From the NCBI GenBank assembly GCA_023432225.1, contig JAEYUW010000020.1:62001-126000 (forward strand): 64,000 nucleotides of DNA, in the 5' to 3' direction. Made by a program: the position numbers and the translations under genes. The first letter of the stretch is position 1, and the number at the start of each line of letters is the position of its first letter. This document shows positions 31,908 to 41,565 of the stretch, piece after piece. The notes under the pieces were generated by a model. The model saw only the letters and a list, made by a program, of their open reading frames with translations, was not told where the DNA came from and searched no databases. This DNA is from Verrucomicrobiota bacterium (lineage in GTDB: Bacteria; Verrucomicrobiota; Verrucomicrobiia; Opitutales; Opitutaceae).

Positions 31908-34001
31908 TCAGAAGCTCAGCAGTTCGACTTCGAGATTGAAGCCGAAGTTGCTTTCGCGGCGCGGGCCTTCGGAGAAGGAAACCTCGTATTTGATCGACCA
32001 CGTTTGGCCGAGGCGTTGCGACAGGCCGTAGGTCTGCTCGTTGAAGCGACTGTTCCGGACGTCGAAGCGCCAGCGGCCGATGACGTCGAAGACTTCGTTG
32101 AGGCGGTGGCGGTAATCGAGCGCGTATTCCTGATAGTCGTCGCGGAGGAAGTGCGAGCTGAGCTTCATGGCCCACCATTCCTGGTCGGAGATCTCGAGGG
32201 CGTAGTTGAGCTCCTGTTGTTCGGAGGTTTGCGGCGTGAAGCGTTCGTAGAGCGAGAAGCGAATCCAGTCGGCCGGCGTCAGCGACAGTTCAGTGTGGAG
32301 GTCGGTGAGCGGGCGCTGGCCGGTTTTGCGCTCGAAGCGGTAGTCGGCCGCGAAGTTCAGCGCGGCGAGGTCGCGCGAGCCGCCGTTGGGGCCGCGGGTT
32401 TGCAGCGTGTTGTTCAGCGAGAGGCGGGCGGTGTTCATCGCGTCGAGGTCGTCGATGTTACGCTGGTCGCCGATCGAGAGCGGCTGGAGATAAGTGGAGA
32501 AAGCGCGGCGGTCGATGGCCGGAATGTAGCGCGCGCCGGAGTCAGCCTTCGGAGCGTAGCGGTAGGAGAGCCGGGGCTCCACGAGGTGGCGCAGGCCGTC
32601 GATTTCCCAGAGCGGGTTCTTGTAGTCGAAGACACCGGCGGCGCGCAGCCGCGCATCGAAGCCGACTTCGCCGATGGTGCGCGTGTAGGTGTCCTTGCCG
32701 TTCGTGGCGCTTGCGTAGTGCGTGATGCGTCCGCCGGCGACCGGCGTGAGCGTCATCCACGGCGCGAGGGCGATCGGGCGCTCGATGCCGTAATAGGCGT
32801 CGTAGCGCGTGGAGCGCTGTTTCGGCAAATTGAGGTAGGCGTCCTCCTCGAGGACGGCGAGGGAAGCGTTGGCGCGTTCGTAGAAACCCGCGGGAGCTTC
32901 GCTCGGGAGAAGATCGAAGCGAATCTCGGGCAGGCGTTCCTGCACGCGGTGATAGCGGTTCGGGTGCACGCGAGTGAACGCGCTGAGCACGTAGTTTTCG
33001 CCGGTGTAAGTGCCTTCGAGGTAGGAGTCGGGTTGCTGAATCGGGAAGAAGCGCTTCGGGCGAAAATCGCGCAGCACTTCGGAGTCGCTCCAGTAATTGA
33101 ACTGGCCGTCGAGCGTGAAGTGCTCGCCGACGCGCTGACGGTGCCACCACTCGACAAAGCTGCGGTTTTGCGGGACGGGGCGGCCGAGGATGTCGGTTTT
33201 GCGGTCGCCGTGGTCGTTGATGTAGCCGCTCGTGAGTCCGCCGGTAACGAAGTCGTTTTCGCCGCCGACAAGATAGGTCGCGGCGGGGCCGACCATCACA
33301 CCGCGCGAGCCATAGAGGCCGATATCGGCGCCGGCCTTGACGCCGGACGCGACGGGGATGCGGCCATCCGCTTCGAGGAATGGCCCGAGGCTGCGGCGAT
33401 AGCCGACCTTGCCGACGAAGTAGGAGAACAGTTCGGTGCCGACCTTGTGCTGGAAGGTCGGCAACGTGAGAAAGTGGCTGCCGAGGAGACCGAGTTGGAG
33501 GCCTTCGCCCGAGACGATCTTGCCTCGTTCGTAGATCACCTTGTGCGCACGGATGGACGGGGCGTAGGCGGCGTTTTCGCGGAAGAAGATCGTGGCGTTC
33601 GTGAACACGAGTTTCTCGAACGTGCCGTCGACGGACTCGCCGGTGAGATACACGGGAAACTCGCCGACGCGGAGATTGCGGACGTGCAGCGTGTTCGTCG
33701 CCAGATCGTAGGAGCCCTCCTCGGCGACGAGGCGGCGCGTGCCGTTGGTGAGGATGAAATGGCCTGACGCGATGACGGTGTTGGTCTCGCGGCGGTAACG
33801 CATCTCGTCGGCGGTGAGGACGACTTCGCCCCAGACGAGTCGCGCGTCGCCGCGCACGGTGAGTTCGCGCGTGCGGTCGTCGTAGATGGTCTCCTTGCCC
33901 GTGACGTTCGGGACGTCACCCGGCTTTTGCGCACGCGCGGCGACACCCGCGAGAGCGGCGAAGACGAAGCAGAGGGCCAGGCGGCGAAGCATCCGTTTCA
34001 A
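31908..34001 (-). CDS. lptD: LPS-assembly protein LptD-like outer-membrane barrel
   Basis: 697 residues with a signal peptide (ALCFVFAALAGVAARAQ). Residues about 30-190 form an OstA/LptA-like beta-jellyroll (TVRGDARLVWGEVVLTADEM, VIASGHFILTNG). The rest is strand-rich and ends in an outer-membrane type terminus (LEVELLSF). Together with LptE, LptD inserts LPS in the outer leaflet. Sequence similarity to proteobacterial LptD seems low, and the conserved cysteine pairs of E. coli LptD are missing. Its presence supports a diderm LPS-type envelope. Confidence 0.8.
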   Translation of the reverse strand: MKRMLRRLALCFVFAALAGVAARAQKPGDVPNVTGKETIYDDRTRELTVRGDARLVWGEVVLTADEMRYRRETNTVIASGHFILTNGTRRLVAEEGSYDLATNTLHVRNLRVGEFPVYLTGESVDGTFEKLVFTNATIFFRENAAYAPSIRAHKVIYERGKIVSGEGLQLGLLGSHFLTLPTFQHKVGTELFSYFVGKVGYRRSLGPFLEADGRIPVASGVKAGADIGLYGSRGVMVGPAATYLVGGENDFVTGGLTSGYINDHGDRKTDILGRPVPQNRSFVEWWHRQRVGEHFTLDGQFNYWSDSEVLRDFRPKRFFPIQQPDSYLEGTYTGENYVLSAFTRVHPNRYHRVQERLPEIRFDLLPSEAPAGFYERANASLAVLEEDAYLNLPKQRSTRYDAYYGIERPIALAPWMTLTPVAGGRITHYASATNGKDTYTRTIGEVGFDARLRAAGVFDYKNPLWEIDGLRHLVEPRLSYRYAPKADSGARYIPAIDRRAFSTYLQPLSIGDQRNIDDLDAMNTARLSLNNTLQTRGPNGGSRDLAALNFAADYRFERKTGQRPLTDLHTELSLTPADWIRFSLYERFTPQTSEQQELNYALEISDQEWWAMKLSSHFLRDDYQEYALDYRHRLNEVFDVIGRWRFDVRNSRFNEQTYGLSQRLGQTWSIKYEVSFSEGPRRESNFGFNLEVELLSF

Positions 34002-34111
34002 CTGTCGGGGTGGGTGAGGTGGCGCAACGAGATTTCGACTGAGGATTTCCGGGAATGTGCCGGGCGATTTGCGCTAGACGCAGGGAACCGGCCGGACAGA
34101 GTGAACGCGCC

Positions 34112-36328
34112 GTGATCATCCCAGCGCACGAGCTCGAAGCCTTCCTGCACAACCGCCAAGCGAACCCGCACGGGTGGCTCGGCATGCATCCGGTGACCGT
34201 CGGTCGTCGCAAGGGTGTGGTCGCACGCGCATTCGTGCGCGGCGCCGTGAAGTGCGAGGTGGTCGATCTCGATGCACCCGGAGCGCCGGGGCTCCCGATG
34301 GAGCAGATCGCACCGGAGGGATTTTTTGAGCTGTTCATCCCCAAACGGAAAGAGGTCTTCCGCCACCAGCTGCGTTACCAGACTTCGTGGGGCGACATTC
34401 ACCAAGTCTACAATGCCTATTCGTTCCTCCCGACGCTGAGCGAGCAGGACCTTTATCTGTTCAACGAAGGCAACGAACACCGCATCTACGAAAAACTCGG
34501 CGCGCAGGTGCGCAAACTGGGCGACGTGCCGGGCGTGGCGTTCGCGGTGTGGGCGCCGAGCGCGTCGCGCGTGTCGGTGGTGGGCAATTTCAACGGCTGG
34601 GATGCGCGCTATCATCCGATGCGTCCGCTCGGTGCGTCGGGGGTCTGGGAGCTGTTCGTGCCGGGGCTGGGCGAAGGCGAACTCTACAAATTCGCGATCT
34701 GGGACCAGCACGGTCATCTGCGTCTCAAGACGGACCCTTACGGCACTTACTTCGAAGCACCGCCCAACAACGCCGCGATCGTGCGCCGCGTCGACCACTA
34801 CGCCTGGGGCGATGCCGCGTGGATCGCGCAGCGCGCCGGGCAGGCGGGCAAGGTCGATCAGCCGATGTCGGTTTACGAAGTGCACCTCGGTTCGTGGCGG
34901 CGCGTCGCGGAAGATGGCGGGCGTCCGCTGAACTACCGCGAGATCGCGCCGTTGCTCGCCGACTACGTCGTGAAAATGGGCTTCACGCACGTCGAGGTCA
35001 TGCCGGTCGCCGAGCATCCGTTCACCGGATCGTGGGGCTATCAAGTCTCGGGCTACTTCGCGCCGACGCACCGCTACGGCACGCCGGAGGATTTCCAGTT
35101 TTTCGTCGATCATCTGCACCAGCGCGGCATCGGCGTGATCGTCGACTGGGTGCCGGCGCACTTCCCGCGCGACAGTTTTGCGCTCGCGCAGTTCGACGGC
35201 TCGCATCTCTACGAACACGAGGACCCGCGGCTCGGTGCGCACATGGATTGGGGCACGCTGATTTTCAATTACGGTCGCCACGAAGTGCGGTGCTTCCTCA
35301 TTGCGAGCGCGCTCTCGTGGCTCGATCGCTACCACATCGACGGCCTGCGCGTGGACGCGGTGGCGTCGATGCTTTACCTCGATTACTCGCGCAAGGCCGG
35401 GGAGTGGATTCCCAACAAATACGGCGGCCGCGAAAACCTGGAGGCGATCGCGTTCCTGCGGCAGGTGAACGAGCTCGTGCATCATTATTATCCGGGCGCG
35501 GTGACGATCGCGGAGGAGTCGACGGCGTTCCCGATGGTGAGCCGACCGACGAAGGACGGCGGCCTTGGTTTCGACTACAAGTGGAACATGGGCCTCATGC
35601 ACGACACGCTGGCCTATTTTCAAAAAGACCCGGTCTACCGGAAGTGGGCGCACAACAAGCTCACGTTCGGAATGGTCTACCAATACTCGGAGAACTTCAT
35701 CACGGTCTACTCGCACGACGAGGTCGTGCATCTGAAGGCCTCGATGCTCGGCAAGATGGGCGCGGGCTCCGACATCGACAAGGCCGCGAACCTCCGCGCG
35801 CTCTACGGCTTCATCTGGACGTATCCGGGCAAGAAACTGCTCTTCATGGGCGGCGAGTTTGGGCAATGGCGCGAGTGGAACCAAGACACCTCGCTCGACT
35901 GGCACCTGCTCGACACGCCCTTGCACGCCGGCATCCAGTCGGTCGTCCGCGACCTCAATCGCCTCTACGTGGGCGAACCGGTTTTCTCAGCGAACGACTT
36001 CAATCCGCACTCCTTCCGCTGGGGAAATGCCAACGACGGCGACAACTCCGTCCTCAGCTTCCTCCGCGTGGCGCCGGACGAAAAGACGTTCTATCTCGTG
36101 ATCGGCAACTTCACGCCGGTCGAACGCACGGGTTACCGCGTGGGCGTGCCGCAGGCCGGACATTGGGCCGAGGTATTCAACACCAACGCGGAGCTCTACG
36201 GTGGCAACGGTGTCGGCAATTTCGGCGGCCGCATGGCGGAGCCCACACCATGCGACGGTCAGGCGCAGTCGCTCGCGCTGACGTTGCCCGGACTCAGCAC
36301 GCTGGTCTTCAAGTGGTCGGCGTCGTGA
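34112..36328 (+). CDS. glgB: 1,4-alpha-glucan branching enzyme
   Basis: 738 residues from GTG 34112, matching the usual family start (HELEAFLHNRQANPHGWLGM); ATG 34055 would add 19 residues. N1 module (1-105), CBM48 (about 110-220, FAVWAPSASRVSVVGNFNGW), GH13 barrel and C-terminal beta domain. Catalytic nucleophile Asp in DGLRVDAVASMLYLDYS, acid Glu in TIAEESTAFP, and the third Asp in VYSHDEVVH. It introduces alpha-1,6 branches into glycogen. No other glycogen gene is adjacent. The 3' end overlaps the convergent kinase gene by 20 bases. Confidence 0.96.
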   Translation: MIIPAHELEAFLHNRQANPHGWLGMHPVTVGRRKGVVARAFVRGAVKCEVVDLDAPGAPGLPMEQIAPEGFFELFIPKRKEVFRHQLRYQTSWGDIHQVYNAYSFLPTLSEQDLYLFNEGNEHRIYEKLGAQVRKLGDVPGVAFAVWAPSASRVSVVGNFNGWDARYHPMRPLGASGVWELFVPGLGEGELYKFAIWDQHGHLRLKTDPYGTYFEAPPNNAAIVRRVDHYAWGDAAWIAQRAGQAGKVDQPMSVYEVHLGSWRRVAEDGGRPLNYREIAPLLADYVVKMGFTHVEVMPVAEHPFTGSWGYQVSGYFAPTHRYGTPEDFQFFVDHLHQRGIGVIVDWVPAHFPRDSFALAQFDGSHLYEHEDPRLGAHMDWGTLIFNYGRHEVRCFLIASALSWLDRYHIDGLRVDAVASMLYLDYSRKAGEWIPNKYGGRENLEAIAFLRQVNELVHHYYPGAVTIAEESTAFPMVSRPTKDGGLGFDYKWNMGLMHDTLAYFQKDPVYRKWAHNKLTFGMVYQYSENFITVYSHDEVVHLKASMLGKMGAGSDIDKAANLRALYGFIWTYPGKKLLFMGGEFGQWREWNQDTSLDWHLLDTPLHAGIQSVVRDLNRLYVGEPVFSANDFNPHSFRWGNANDGDNSVLSFLRVAPDEKTFYLVIGNFTPVERTGYRVGVPQAGHWAEVFNTNAELYGGNGVGNFGGRMAEPTPCDGQAQSLALTLPGLSTLVFKWSAS

Positions 36329-37388
36329 CCGGTCGTCCGTTGGTCGCAGCGGAGGCGGACGCACTCGCGCCAACCTGGAGCGTTGCCACATAGTCGCCGG
36401 ACGGTCCGGGACCGACGGTGAGCTCGAGGCCGAGCGTGGCGGCGAGCGCGCGGGCCAGTCGCAAGCCGATGCCGTTGCCAGTCGATTCGGTCGTTGAGCC
36501 AGGGCGGATGCGGTTGCGAATTTCGCAGAGTGTGCCGTGCGCGTTGGGCCGGACGTGAATGAAGACGGCGCCTTCACCGTGGCGCAGCGCGTTGCTCAGC
36601 AGCACGTGGAGGAGCTGGCGCAAGTGCCGTGGATCGGTCGCTACCTCGACGTCGGATCCCTGCCATTCGACGCTGCGGCGTTCCTCGCGCGCGAGCCGGT
36701 GGTAGGCCTCGGCCAGGTCAGCGACCAGCGCACCGAGCCGGAAGCGGGTCGGCTGGATTTGCAGGCGGCCCTGTTCGGCGGTGGCGAGCAACAGGCACTG
36801 GTCGACATAGTCCGAGAGACGCTTGAGTTCTTCCTGCAACGATTCGGCGAGCACGGGATCGATGCGTCCCGCGGACTCCTCGACTTGCAGGCGCATCAAC
36901 GTCAGCGGCGTGCGCAGCTCATGGGCGACTTGCGCGGAAAAATCCGAAAGTTGCTGGAACGAGTTTTCGAGGCGCACCAGCAGCGCGTTGACGTTTTCAC
37001 CGATGACGCGCAACTCCCGGTCGGCGCGCGTGACGTCGAGCCGGGCGCGGAGGTTGTTCGCCCCGATGCGTTGGAGCTGCTCGTTCATTTCGGCAACCGG
37101 CTGGAAAGCGCGGCGCGCCACGATATAGCCGACGCCCATCGCGAGCAGGAGCACGGGCGCCGCGTAAAGCAGCGACAGCGACCAAAGCTCCTCGACGATA
37201 TCGGCGACTTCAGATTCCGAGTAGCTGCCGTGCAACGCCCAGTCGGGGTCTCGCTCGAGATTGCGCTCCCATTTTTCGACCCGCAGCTCGTGGCGAAGAT
37301 GGAAGAACGTCACCGCCACGAAGACGACCATCACCGCCGCCACACTGGCAGCGAACCACAGCGCGACGCGCAGGCGCAGCGATTTCAT
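36309..37388 (-). CDS. Sensor histidine kinase (OmpR-partner type)
   Basis: 359 residues. Two membrane helices (about 8-30 and 70-90) flank a short periplasmic loop of about 40 residues. HAMP-like linker (RRAFQPVAEMNEQLQRIGA), HisKA with phospho-acceptor His in FSAQVAHELRTPLTLM, and HATPase with N-box LSNALRHGEGA and a reduced G-box TGNGIGLRL. The very short sensor loop is typical of CusS/QseC-like kinases. The 4-base overlap with the upstream regulator indicates a two-gene unit. Confidence 0.92.
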   Translation of the reverse strand: MKSLRLRVALWFAASVAAVMVVFVAVTFFHLRHELRVEKWERNLERDPDWALHGSYSESEVADIVEELWSLSLLYAAPVLLLAMGVGYIVARRAFQPVAEMNEQLQRIGANNLRARLDVTRADRELRVIGENVNALLVRLENSFQQLSDFSAQVAHELRTPLTLMRLQVEESAGRIDPVLAESLQEELKRLSDYVDQCLLLATAEQGRLQIQPTRFRLGALVADLAEAYHRLAREERRSVEWQGSDVEVATDPRHLRQLLHVLLSNALRHGEGAVFIHVRPNAHGTLCEIRNRIRPGSTTESTGNGIGLRLARALAATLGLELTVGPGPSGDYVATLQVGASASASAATNGRPVTTPTT

Positions 37389-38062
37389 GCGCCGGGCTCC
37401 CGCAGCGCGAAGCCGACGCCGCGCACGGTCTGGATCAGCGGCGTCCAGCCGGGGCGGTCGATTTTTTCGCGCAGGTATTTCACGTAGACGTTCACCACGT
37501 TCGTGCCCGAGTCGAAGTGCTGATCCCAGACGTGCTCGACGATGGCGGTCTTGCTGGCGGGCTTCGGCGAGGAGAGCATGAGGAACTCGAGCAGAGCGAA
37601 CTCGCGGTTGGTCAGTTGAATCTCCTCTCCGCCGCGGGTCGCGGTGCGGGCCCGCAGGTCGAGCTCGAGATCGGCCACGCGCAGACGGTCCACCGGTTCG
37701 GGGCGTTGGCGACGCAGCACCGCGCGGAGTCGTGCCAGCAGCTCGATCATCGAAAAGGGTTTCGCGACGTAGTCGTCGGCGCCCGCATCCAATCCGCGCA
37801 CGCGGTCCTCGAGTTCGTGCCGCGCCGTCAGGAGAATCGCCGGCGCGTTCCGGCCCTGATGTCGGAGCTGGCGCAGCACGCTGATGCCGTCCTGTCCCGG
37901 CATCATGACGTCCAGCACGAGCGCATCGTAGTCGTTGTTTCCCGCGAGCCAGAGCGCTTCGTTGCCGTCGCGGGCGAGGTCCACGGCGTAACCCTCTTCG
38001 GTCAAGCCGCGGCGCAGGTGCTCCGCGACCTTTGCTTCATCTTCGGCGACCAGGATGCGCAT
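37385..38062 (-). CDS. OmpR/PhoB-family response regulator
   Basis: 225 residues. Receiver domain (ILVAEDEAKVAEHLRRGL; phospho-Asp in ALVLDVMMPGQDG; Thr in ILLTARHEL; Lys in VAKPFSMIELLAR) and C-terminal winged helix (LTNREFALLEFLM, NVVNVYVKYLREKID). Partner of the kinase that follows. Target genes unknown; the DUF2231 membrane protein encoded immediately upstream is a candidate. Confidence 0.95.
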   Translation of the reverse strand: MRILVAEDEAKVAEHLRRGLTEEGYAVDLARDGNEALWLAGNNDYDALVLDVMMPGQDGISVLRQLRHQGRNAPAILLTARHELEDRVRGLDAGADDYVAKPFSMIELLARLRAVLRRQRPEPVDRLRVADLELDLRARTATRGGEEIQLTNREFALLEFLMLSSPKPASKTAIVEHVWDQHFDSGTNVVNVYVKYLREKIDRPGWTPLIQTVRGVGFALREPGA

Positions 38063-38113
38063 AGCTGACGTTAGCAGGGCACGGACGAGGAAAGCGAGCC
38101 GGCGCAGAAACCT

Positions 38114-38650
38114 TCAACGGTGATCATCGTCGTCACCGTGACTGCGGCGTGCGTTCTTCGTCGAGGGTGCGGCCGGTTGCCCGGTCGCGTTCGCCGAGAC
38201 GGCCGGGGCGAGATTGACGCCCGCGCCGTGGCGATAGACCAGTTGGCCGCCGTAGTGTCCGGTCTGAAACACGCAGATCGACGCGATGACCGCGATGGCC
38301 GCGCCCGCCAGACCGAGACCGCGCGCCGCGCGCGGCCAGCGCAACGTCGCGGCCGCGGCGACGGCGGCGAGAAAGCCGGCGCCGATGCTGAAGCCTTGGG
38401 TGCGCTCGGCCCACTCCTCGTGTTGATCGAGCAGCGCGCTGACCTGCGGTTGGTGCTCGATCGCTTCGCCGTCTTGTTCACCGGTCGCGGAGGCGATGAG
38501 GGCGCCGAGGGCCCCAATCGCGAGCAGAGCCGCGGCAATCCAGCGCAAGTGCCATCGCGGTGTGACTGCGGCCGGGAGGGCAACGAGGGTGCCGAGCAAG
38601 ATCAGCACGATCGGAAAATGGACCAGGGCGGGATGGAGGGGAGAAGGCAT
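38114..38650 (-). CDS. DUF2231-type membrane protein
   Basis: 178 residues from ATG 38650. Starts PSPLHPALVHFPIVLILLG, the DUF2231 hallmark (His-Pro-x-x-VHFP), with four membrane helices and a C-terminal low-complexity tail ending in GDDDDHR. Conserved histidines in the first helix suggest heme or metal contact; biochemical role unknown. It lies 51 bases upstream of the response regulator gene on the same strand. Confidence 0.8.
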   Translation of the reverse strand: MPSPLHPALVHFPIVLILLGTLVALPAAVTPRWHLRWIAAALLAIGALGALIASATGEQDGEAIEHQPQVSALLDQHEEWAERTQGFSIGAGFLAAVAAAATLRWPRAARGLGLAGAAIAVIASICVFQTGHYGGQLVYRHGAGVNLAPAVSANATGQPAAPSTKNARRSHGDDDDHR

Positions 38651-38670
38651 CGCAGGGAGGCGTCGAGGGC

Positions 38671-38808
38671 TTAGCTGATTTGCTGGAACTGCGACGGGCC
38701 TTCGCGGCAGACCTTGCATTCGGTGTCGAGTGCCGTGGCGGCGTGCGTCGCGGCGACGAGACCGAGCGTCGCGATCGCGGACAGAGGCGGACGAACGAGT
38801 GATTTCAT
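38671..38808 (-). CDS. Tiny secreted peptide with CxxC motif
   Basis: 45 residues: hydrophobic signal (SAIATLGLVAATHAATA) followed by about 19 mature residues containing CKVC. Start ATG 38808, stop TAA 38671-38673. It ends 20 bases before the DUF2231 gene on the same strand, so the two are probably co-transcribed. The CxxC pair in a periplasmic peptide could bind metal or form a redox disulfide; there is no His after it, so it is not a c-type heme site. Inference from sequence and context only. Confidence 0.6.
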   Translation of the reverse strand: MKSLVRPPLSAIATLGLVAATHAATALDTECKVCREGPSQFQQIS

Positions 38809-38888
38809 GCGCCCGCAGTCTAGCGGAGCGCAGATTAGAAACCGGCACGTGCGGCGTTAGAATAATCTCACGCCGCGCGCGGCGATGG

Positions 38889-38931
38889 CGGTCGCGGCTG
38901 GATCGTCGCCGCTGGGACAGCGGCGACCACC
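38889..38931. repeat. Palindromic repeat, GTCGCCGCTG family (copy 1)
   Basis: Core TCGCCGCTG-GGAC-AGCGGCGACC followed by ACC. The same core occurs at 42678-42704. Confidence 0.65.
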
Positions 38932-38947
38932 TTGCGCTGCGCTTGAT

Positions 38948-40348
38948 TCAGCCCTTGGCGGCGGCGTCGGCGACGCGGGCGGCGAGTTTTTCGCCGCTCT
39001 TGCAGCAATCGGGGAGCGAGATGCCGTCGCGACACTGGCCGCCGATGAAGAGGCCGGGCGCGTTGTCCTCCATGCGCGTCATCGTCTCGAAGTGGCGCTC
39101 GTAGCCGATCTGGTATTGCGGGATGGCGCGCGGCCAGAACGAGTGCTTCACGAACACCGGCTTGCCCTTCACGCCGACGAGTTCGCGCAGATCGCGATCG
39201 ACGCGCTCGAGGAGCTGATCGGTGCTCAAACGAGCGTGCTCCGGCTGACGCATACCGCCGGCGAAGACCGTGAGCGCGACGTGGCCTTCCGGCGCGCGGC
39301 CGGGGAAGAGCGTCGAGGAAAACAAAATGCCGAGCACATCGCGGCGCTCTTTCTCCGGCGTCAGGCCGCCGAAGCCGTCGAGCGGGTGCGTGACGTCTTC
39401 GCGCTTGAAGCCGAGGAAGAGCGACGACACCGGCGGGTGCGTGATGGTATCGAGCGTGGCCAGCGGACGCTCGCCGAGCGTGCCGAACGTGAGCTGGGCC
39501 AGCGCGGTCGCGGGCACGGCGAGAACGACGAAATCGAACTCGCCGCCGCATTTCTCGGTGCCGCGCGAGCAGACGAGGCGGTGAGGCTTTCCGGGAATGA
39601 TCGTCTCGACGTTCGTGTTCAGCTCCACGGAGCCGGCGGGCAGTCGCGCGGCGATCGTGTCGGTGAGCTGCTGCAGGCCGAGGCGGAACGAGACGAGCGG
39701 CGTCGGGCCCTTTTTCTTCGGCGCGCCAGCGGCGCGTTTGGCTTTGGCGGCGGCGATGAAGCCGCGCGGAAGCGAACCTTTGAGGCGTTCGGCTTCCCAG
39801 AGACTTGGGAAGGCGTTTTTGACGGAGAGCTTTTCCGGATCGCCGGCGTAGATGCCGGCGACGAGGGGATTCACCGCGTAGTCGACGAGGTCCTGCGTGT
39901 AGTGCGAGCGAACGAGCTCAGCGAGGCTGACGTCGGTGTTGCGGACGCGCGGGCGGGTGAAAAGTTCGGTGAAGAGGGAGAGCTTGGTGCGGAAGCCCCA
40001 GAGCGGCGTGCGGAGAAATTGTCCGGGCCCCATCGGCACGGGCATGAACCAGCCGTTGCGGACGATGAAGCGCTTCTTCGAGGCCTCGTTCGCAATCTGG
40101 AGGTCGGGCTCGAGGCCGATATCGGCGACGAGTTGCTTGAGCTCGGGCGCGCCGAATTGAACGGAGTTGGGGCCCGCCTCGGCGAGCCAGCCGTCTTCGC
40201 GGATCGTGCGGATGGCTCCGCCGGTCTGCGCGGAGCGTTCGAATACCTTCACGCGAAAACCGCGCTCGTGCAGCCGGTAGGCCGCCGTGAGGCCGGCGAT
40301 GCCGGCACCGATGATCGCGACTGATTTTTGCGGGTTCGAGGTGCTCAT
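38948..40348 (-). CDS. hemY: Protoporphyrinogen oxidase (HemY/HemG-type flavoenzyme)
   Basis: 466 residues. FAD-binding GxGxxG in SVAIIGAGIAGLTAAYRLHE, the second flavin strand KVFERSAQTGGAIRT, and a C-terminal FAD loop (APGLFIGGQCRDGISLPDC). It oxidises protoporphyrinogen IX with oxygen, the penultimate step of heme synthesis. Last gene of the minus-strand hemF-hemE-hemY cluster, separated from hemE by a palindromic element. Confidence 0.93.
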   Translation of the reverse strand: MSTSNPQKSVAIIGAGIAGLTAAYRLHERGFRVKVFERSAQTGGAIRTIREDGWLAEAGPNSVQFGAPELKQLVADIGLEPDLQIANEASKKRFIVRNGWFMPVPMGPGQFLRTPLWGFRTKLSLFTELFTRPRVRNTDVSLAELVRSHYTQDLVDYAVNPLVAGIYAGDPEKLSVKNAFPSLWEAERLKGSLPRGFIAAAKAKRAAGAPKKKGPTPLVSFRLGLQQLTDTIAARLPAGSVELNTNVETIIPGKPHRLVCSRGTEKCGGEFDFVVLAVPATALAQLTFGTLGERPLATLDTITHPPVSSLFLGFKREDVTHPLDGFGGLTPEKERRDVLGILFSSTLFPGRAPEGHVALTVFAGGMRQPEHARLSTDQLLERVDRDLRELVGVKGKPVFVKHSFWPRAIPQYQIGYERHFETMTRMEDNAPGLFIGGQCRDGISLPDCCKSGEKLAARVADAAAKG

Positions 40349-40372
40349 GAGAAGATAGGTCGGCGGTTGGGG

Positions 40373-40438
40373 GTAGGGCCGGCTTCAGCCGGCTCAAGCG
40401 CTTCGAAAGTCCTTTGGGCCGGCTGAAGCCGGCCCTAC
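40373..40438. repeat. REPIN-like palindromic element
   Basis: GTAGGG to CCCTAC. Two hairpins with GGGCCGGCTTCAGCCGGC and GCCGGCTGAAGCCGGCCC, themselves inverted relative to each other. Lies between hemE and hemY. Confidence 0.85.
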
Positions 40439-40485
40439 CTGCGCTGCCGCGCGAGGGAGGGATCGAACGTTGTGCCGCGCGCGGT

Positions 40486-41511
40486 TCATTTCCACTGCGT
40501 GACCGTGTCGACGAGCGCTTGCATGCACTCGAGCTTCGCGGAGGGCATGATGCCGTGGCCGAGGTTGAAGATGTGACCGTTCGCGCCGCGCATCGTTTCG
40601 AGCACGCGCGTCGTTTCGCGGCGGACGATGTCGGGCGTGGTGTTCATCAGCACCGGGTCGAGATTGCCTTGGAGCGCGACGTTGTTGGGCACGAGGCGGC
40701 GCACGACGCCGAGATCAACGGTCCAGTCGACGCCGAGCACTTTCGCGCCGGAGAACGCCATGTCGGTGAGCTGCATCGGGCAGCCCTTGGCGTAGAGAAT
40801 GACCGGGAAGCCGGCGGGCATTGCGGCGATGATCTGACGCATCCAGCGGAGCGAGGCGGCCTCGTAATCCTGGCCGGCGATGATGCCGCCCCACGAATCG
40901 AAGATCTGGATCGCATCCGCGCCGGCGCGGATCTGCATGTGGAAAAACTCGATCACGGCCGCGGTCAGTTTCTCCATCAGTGCGTCGAAGAACGCGCGGT
41001 CGGTGAAGAACAGTTCCTTGATGCGCGAGAAATCCTCCGAGCTGCCGCCTTCGACCATGTAGGTCGCGAGGGTCCACGGCGAACCGCCGAAGCCGAGTAG
41101 CGCGCGTTCGCCTTTCAGCTCCTTCTTCACGAGCGCGAGCGATTGCGCCATGTAGTCGAGTCGGTCGGCGACGCCGGTGATGTTGAGGCGGTCAAGCTGG
41201 GCGCGGTTTTCGAGGCGATACTCCATCGCGATGCCGCCTTCGTCGCGGAACTTGTAGCCCTGGCCCAGCGCCTCGGGGATGACGAGGATGTCGGAGAAAA
41301 TGATCGCGGCATCGAGCGCGAAGCGGCGCAGCGGCTGCAGCGTGACTTCGGCGGCGAGATCGGGGGTGCGCACCATTTCGAGGAAGGACGACTTGGCCTT
41401 GAGCGCGCGGTATTCGGGCAGGTAGCGGCCGGCCTGGCGCATCACCCAGAGCGGCGGGCGATCGAGCGGCTGGCAATTGACGGCGGAGAGAAAACGTTCG
41501 CGGGAGGTCAT
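40486..41511 (-). CDS. hemE: Uroporphyrinogen III decarboxylase
   Basis: 341 residues. The N-terminal signature RPPLWVMRQAGRYLPEYR contains the substrate-binding Arg pair, followed by FSDILVIPEALG with the catalytic Asp. FGGSPWTLATYMVEGG and the C-terminal FNLGHGIMPSA are family-typical. It decarboxylates uroporphyrinogen III to coproporphyrinogen III, the substrate of the HemF encoded just upstream. Confidence 0.96.
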   Translation of the reverse strand: MTSRERFLSAVNCQPLDRPPLWVMRQAGRYLPEYRALKAKSSFLEMVRTPDLAAEVTLQPLRRFALDAAIIFSDILVIPEALGQGYKFRDEGGIAMEYRLENRAQLDRLNITGVADRLDYMAQSLALVKKELKGERALLGFGGSPWTLATYMVEGGSSEDFSRIKELFFTDRAFFDALMEKLTAAVIEFFHMQIRAGADAIQIFDSWGGIIAGQDYEAASLRWMRQIIAAMPAGFPVILYAKGCPMQLTDMAFSGAKVLGVDWTVDLGVVRRLVPNNVALQGNLDPVLMNTTPDIVRRETTRVLETMRGANGHIFNLGHGIMPSAKLECMQALVDTVTQWK

Positions 41512-41565
41512 TTCGTGGAAGGAGCGAGTAGCGGGTAGCGAGGAGTGAGTAGCACGCAGCGGGAG

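Noticed and set aside
32004..33767. 587-codon plus-strand frame opposite lptD
   Set aside because: Shadow frame; the minus-strand product has a signal peptide and OstA-like region.
33998..36393. Long frames (642 and 668 codons) across glgB on both strands
   Set aside because: They are shadows of glgB, whose frame has intact GH13 catalytic residues.
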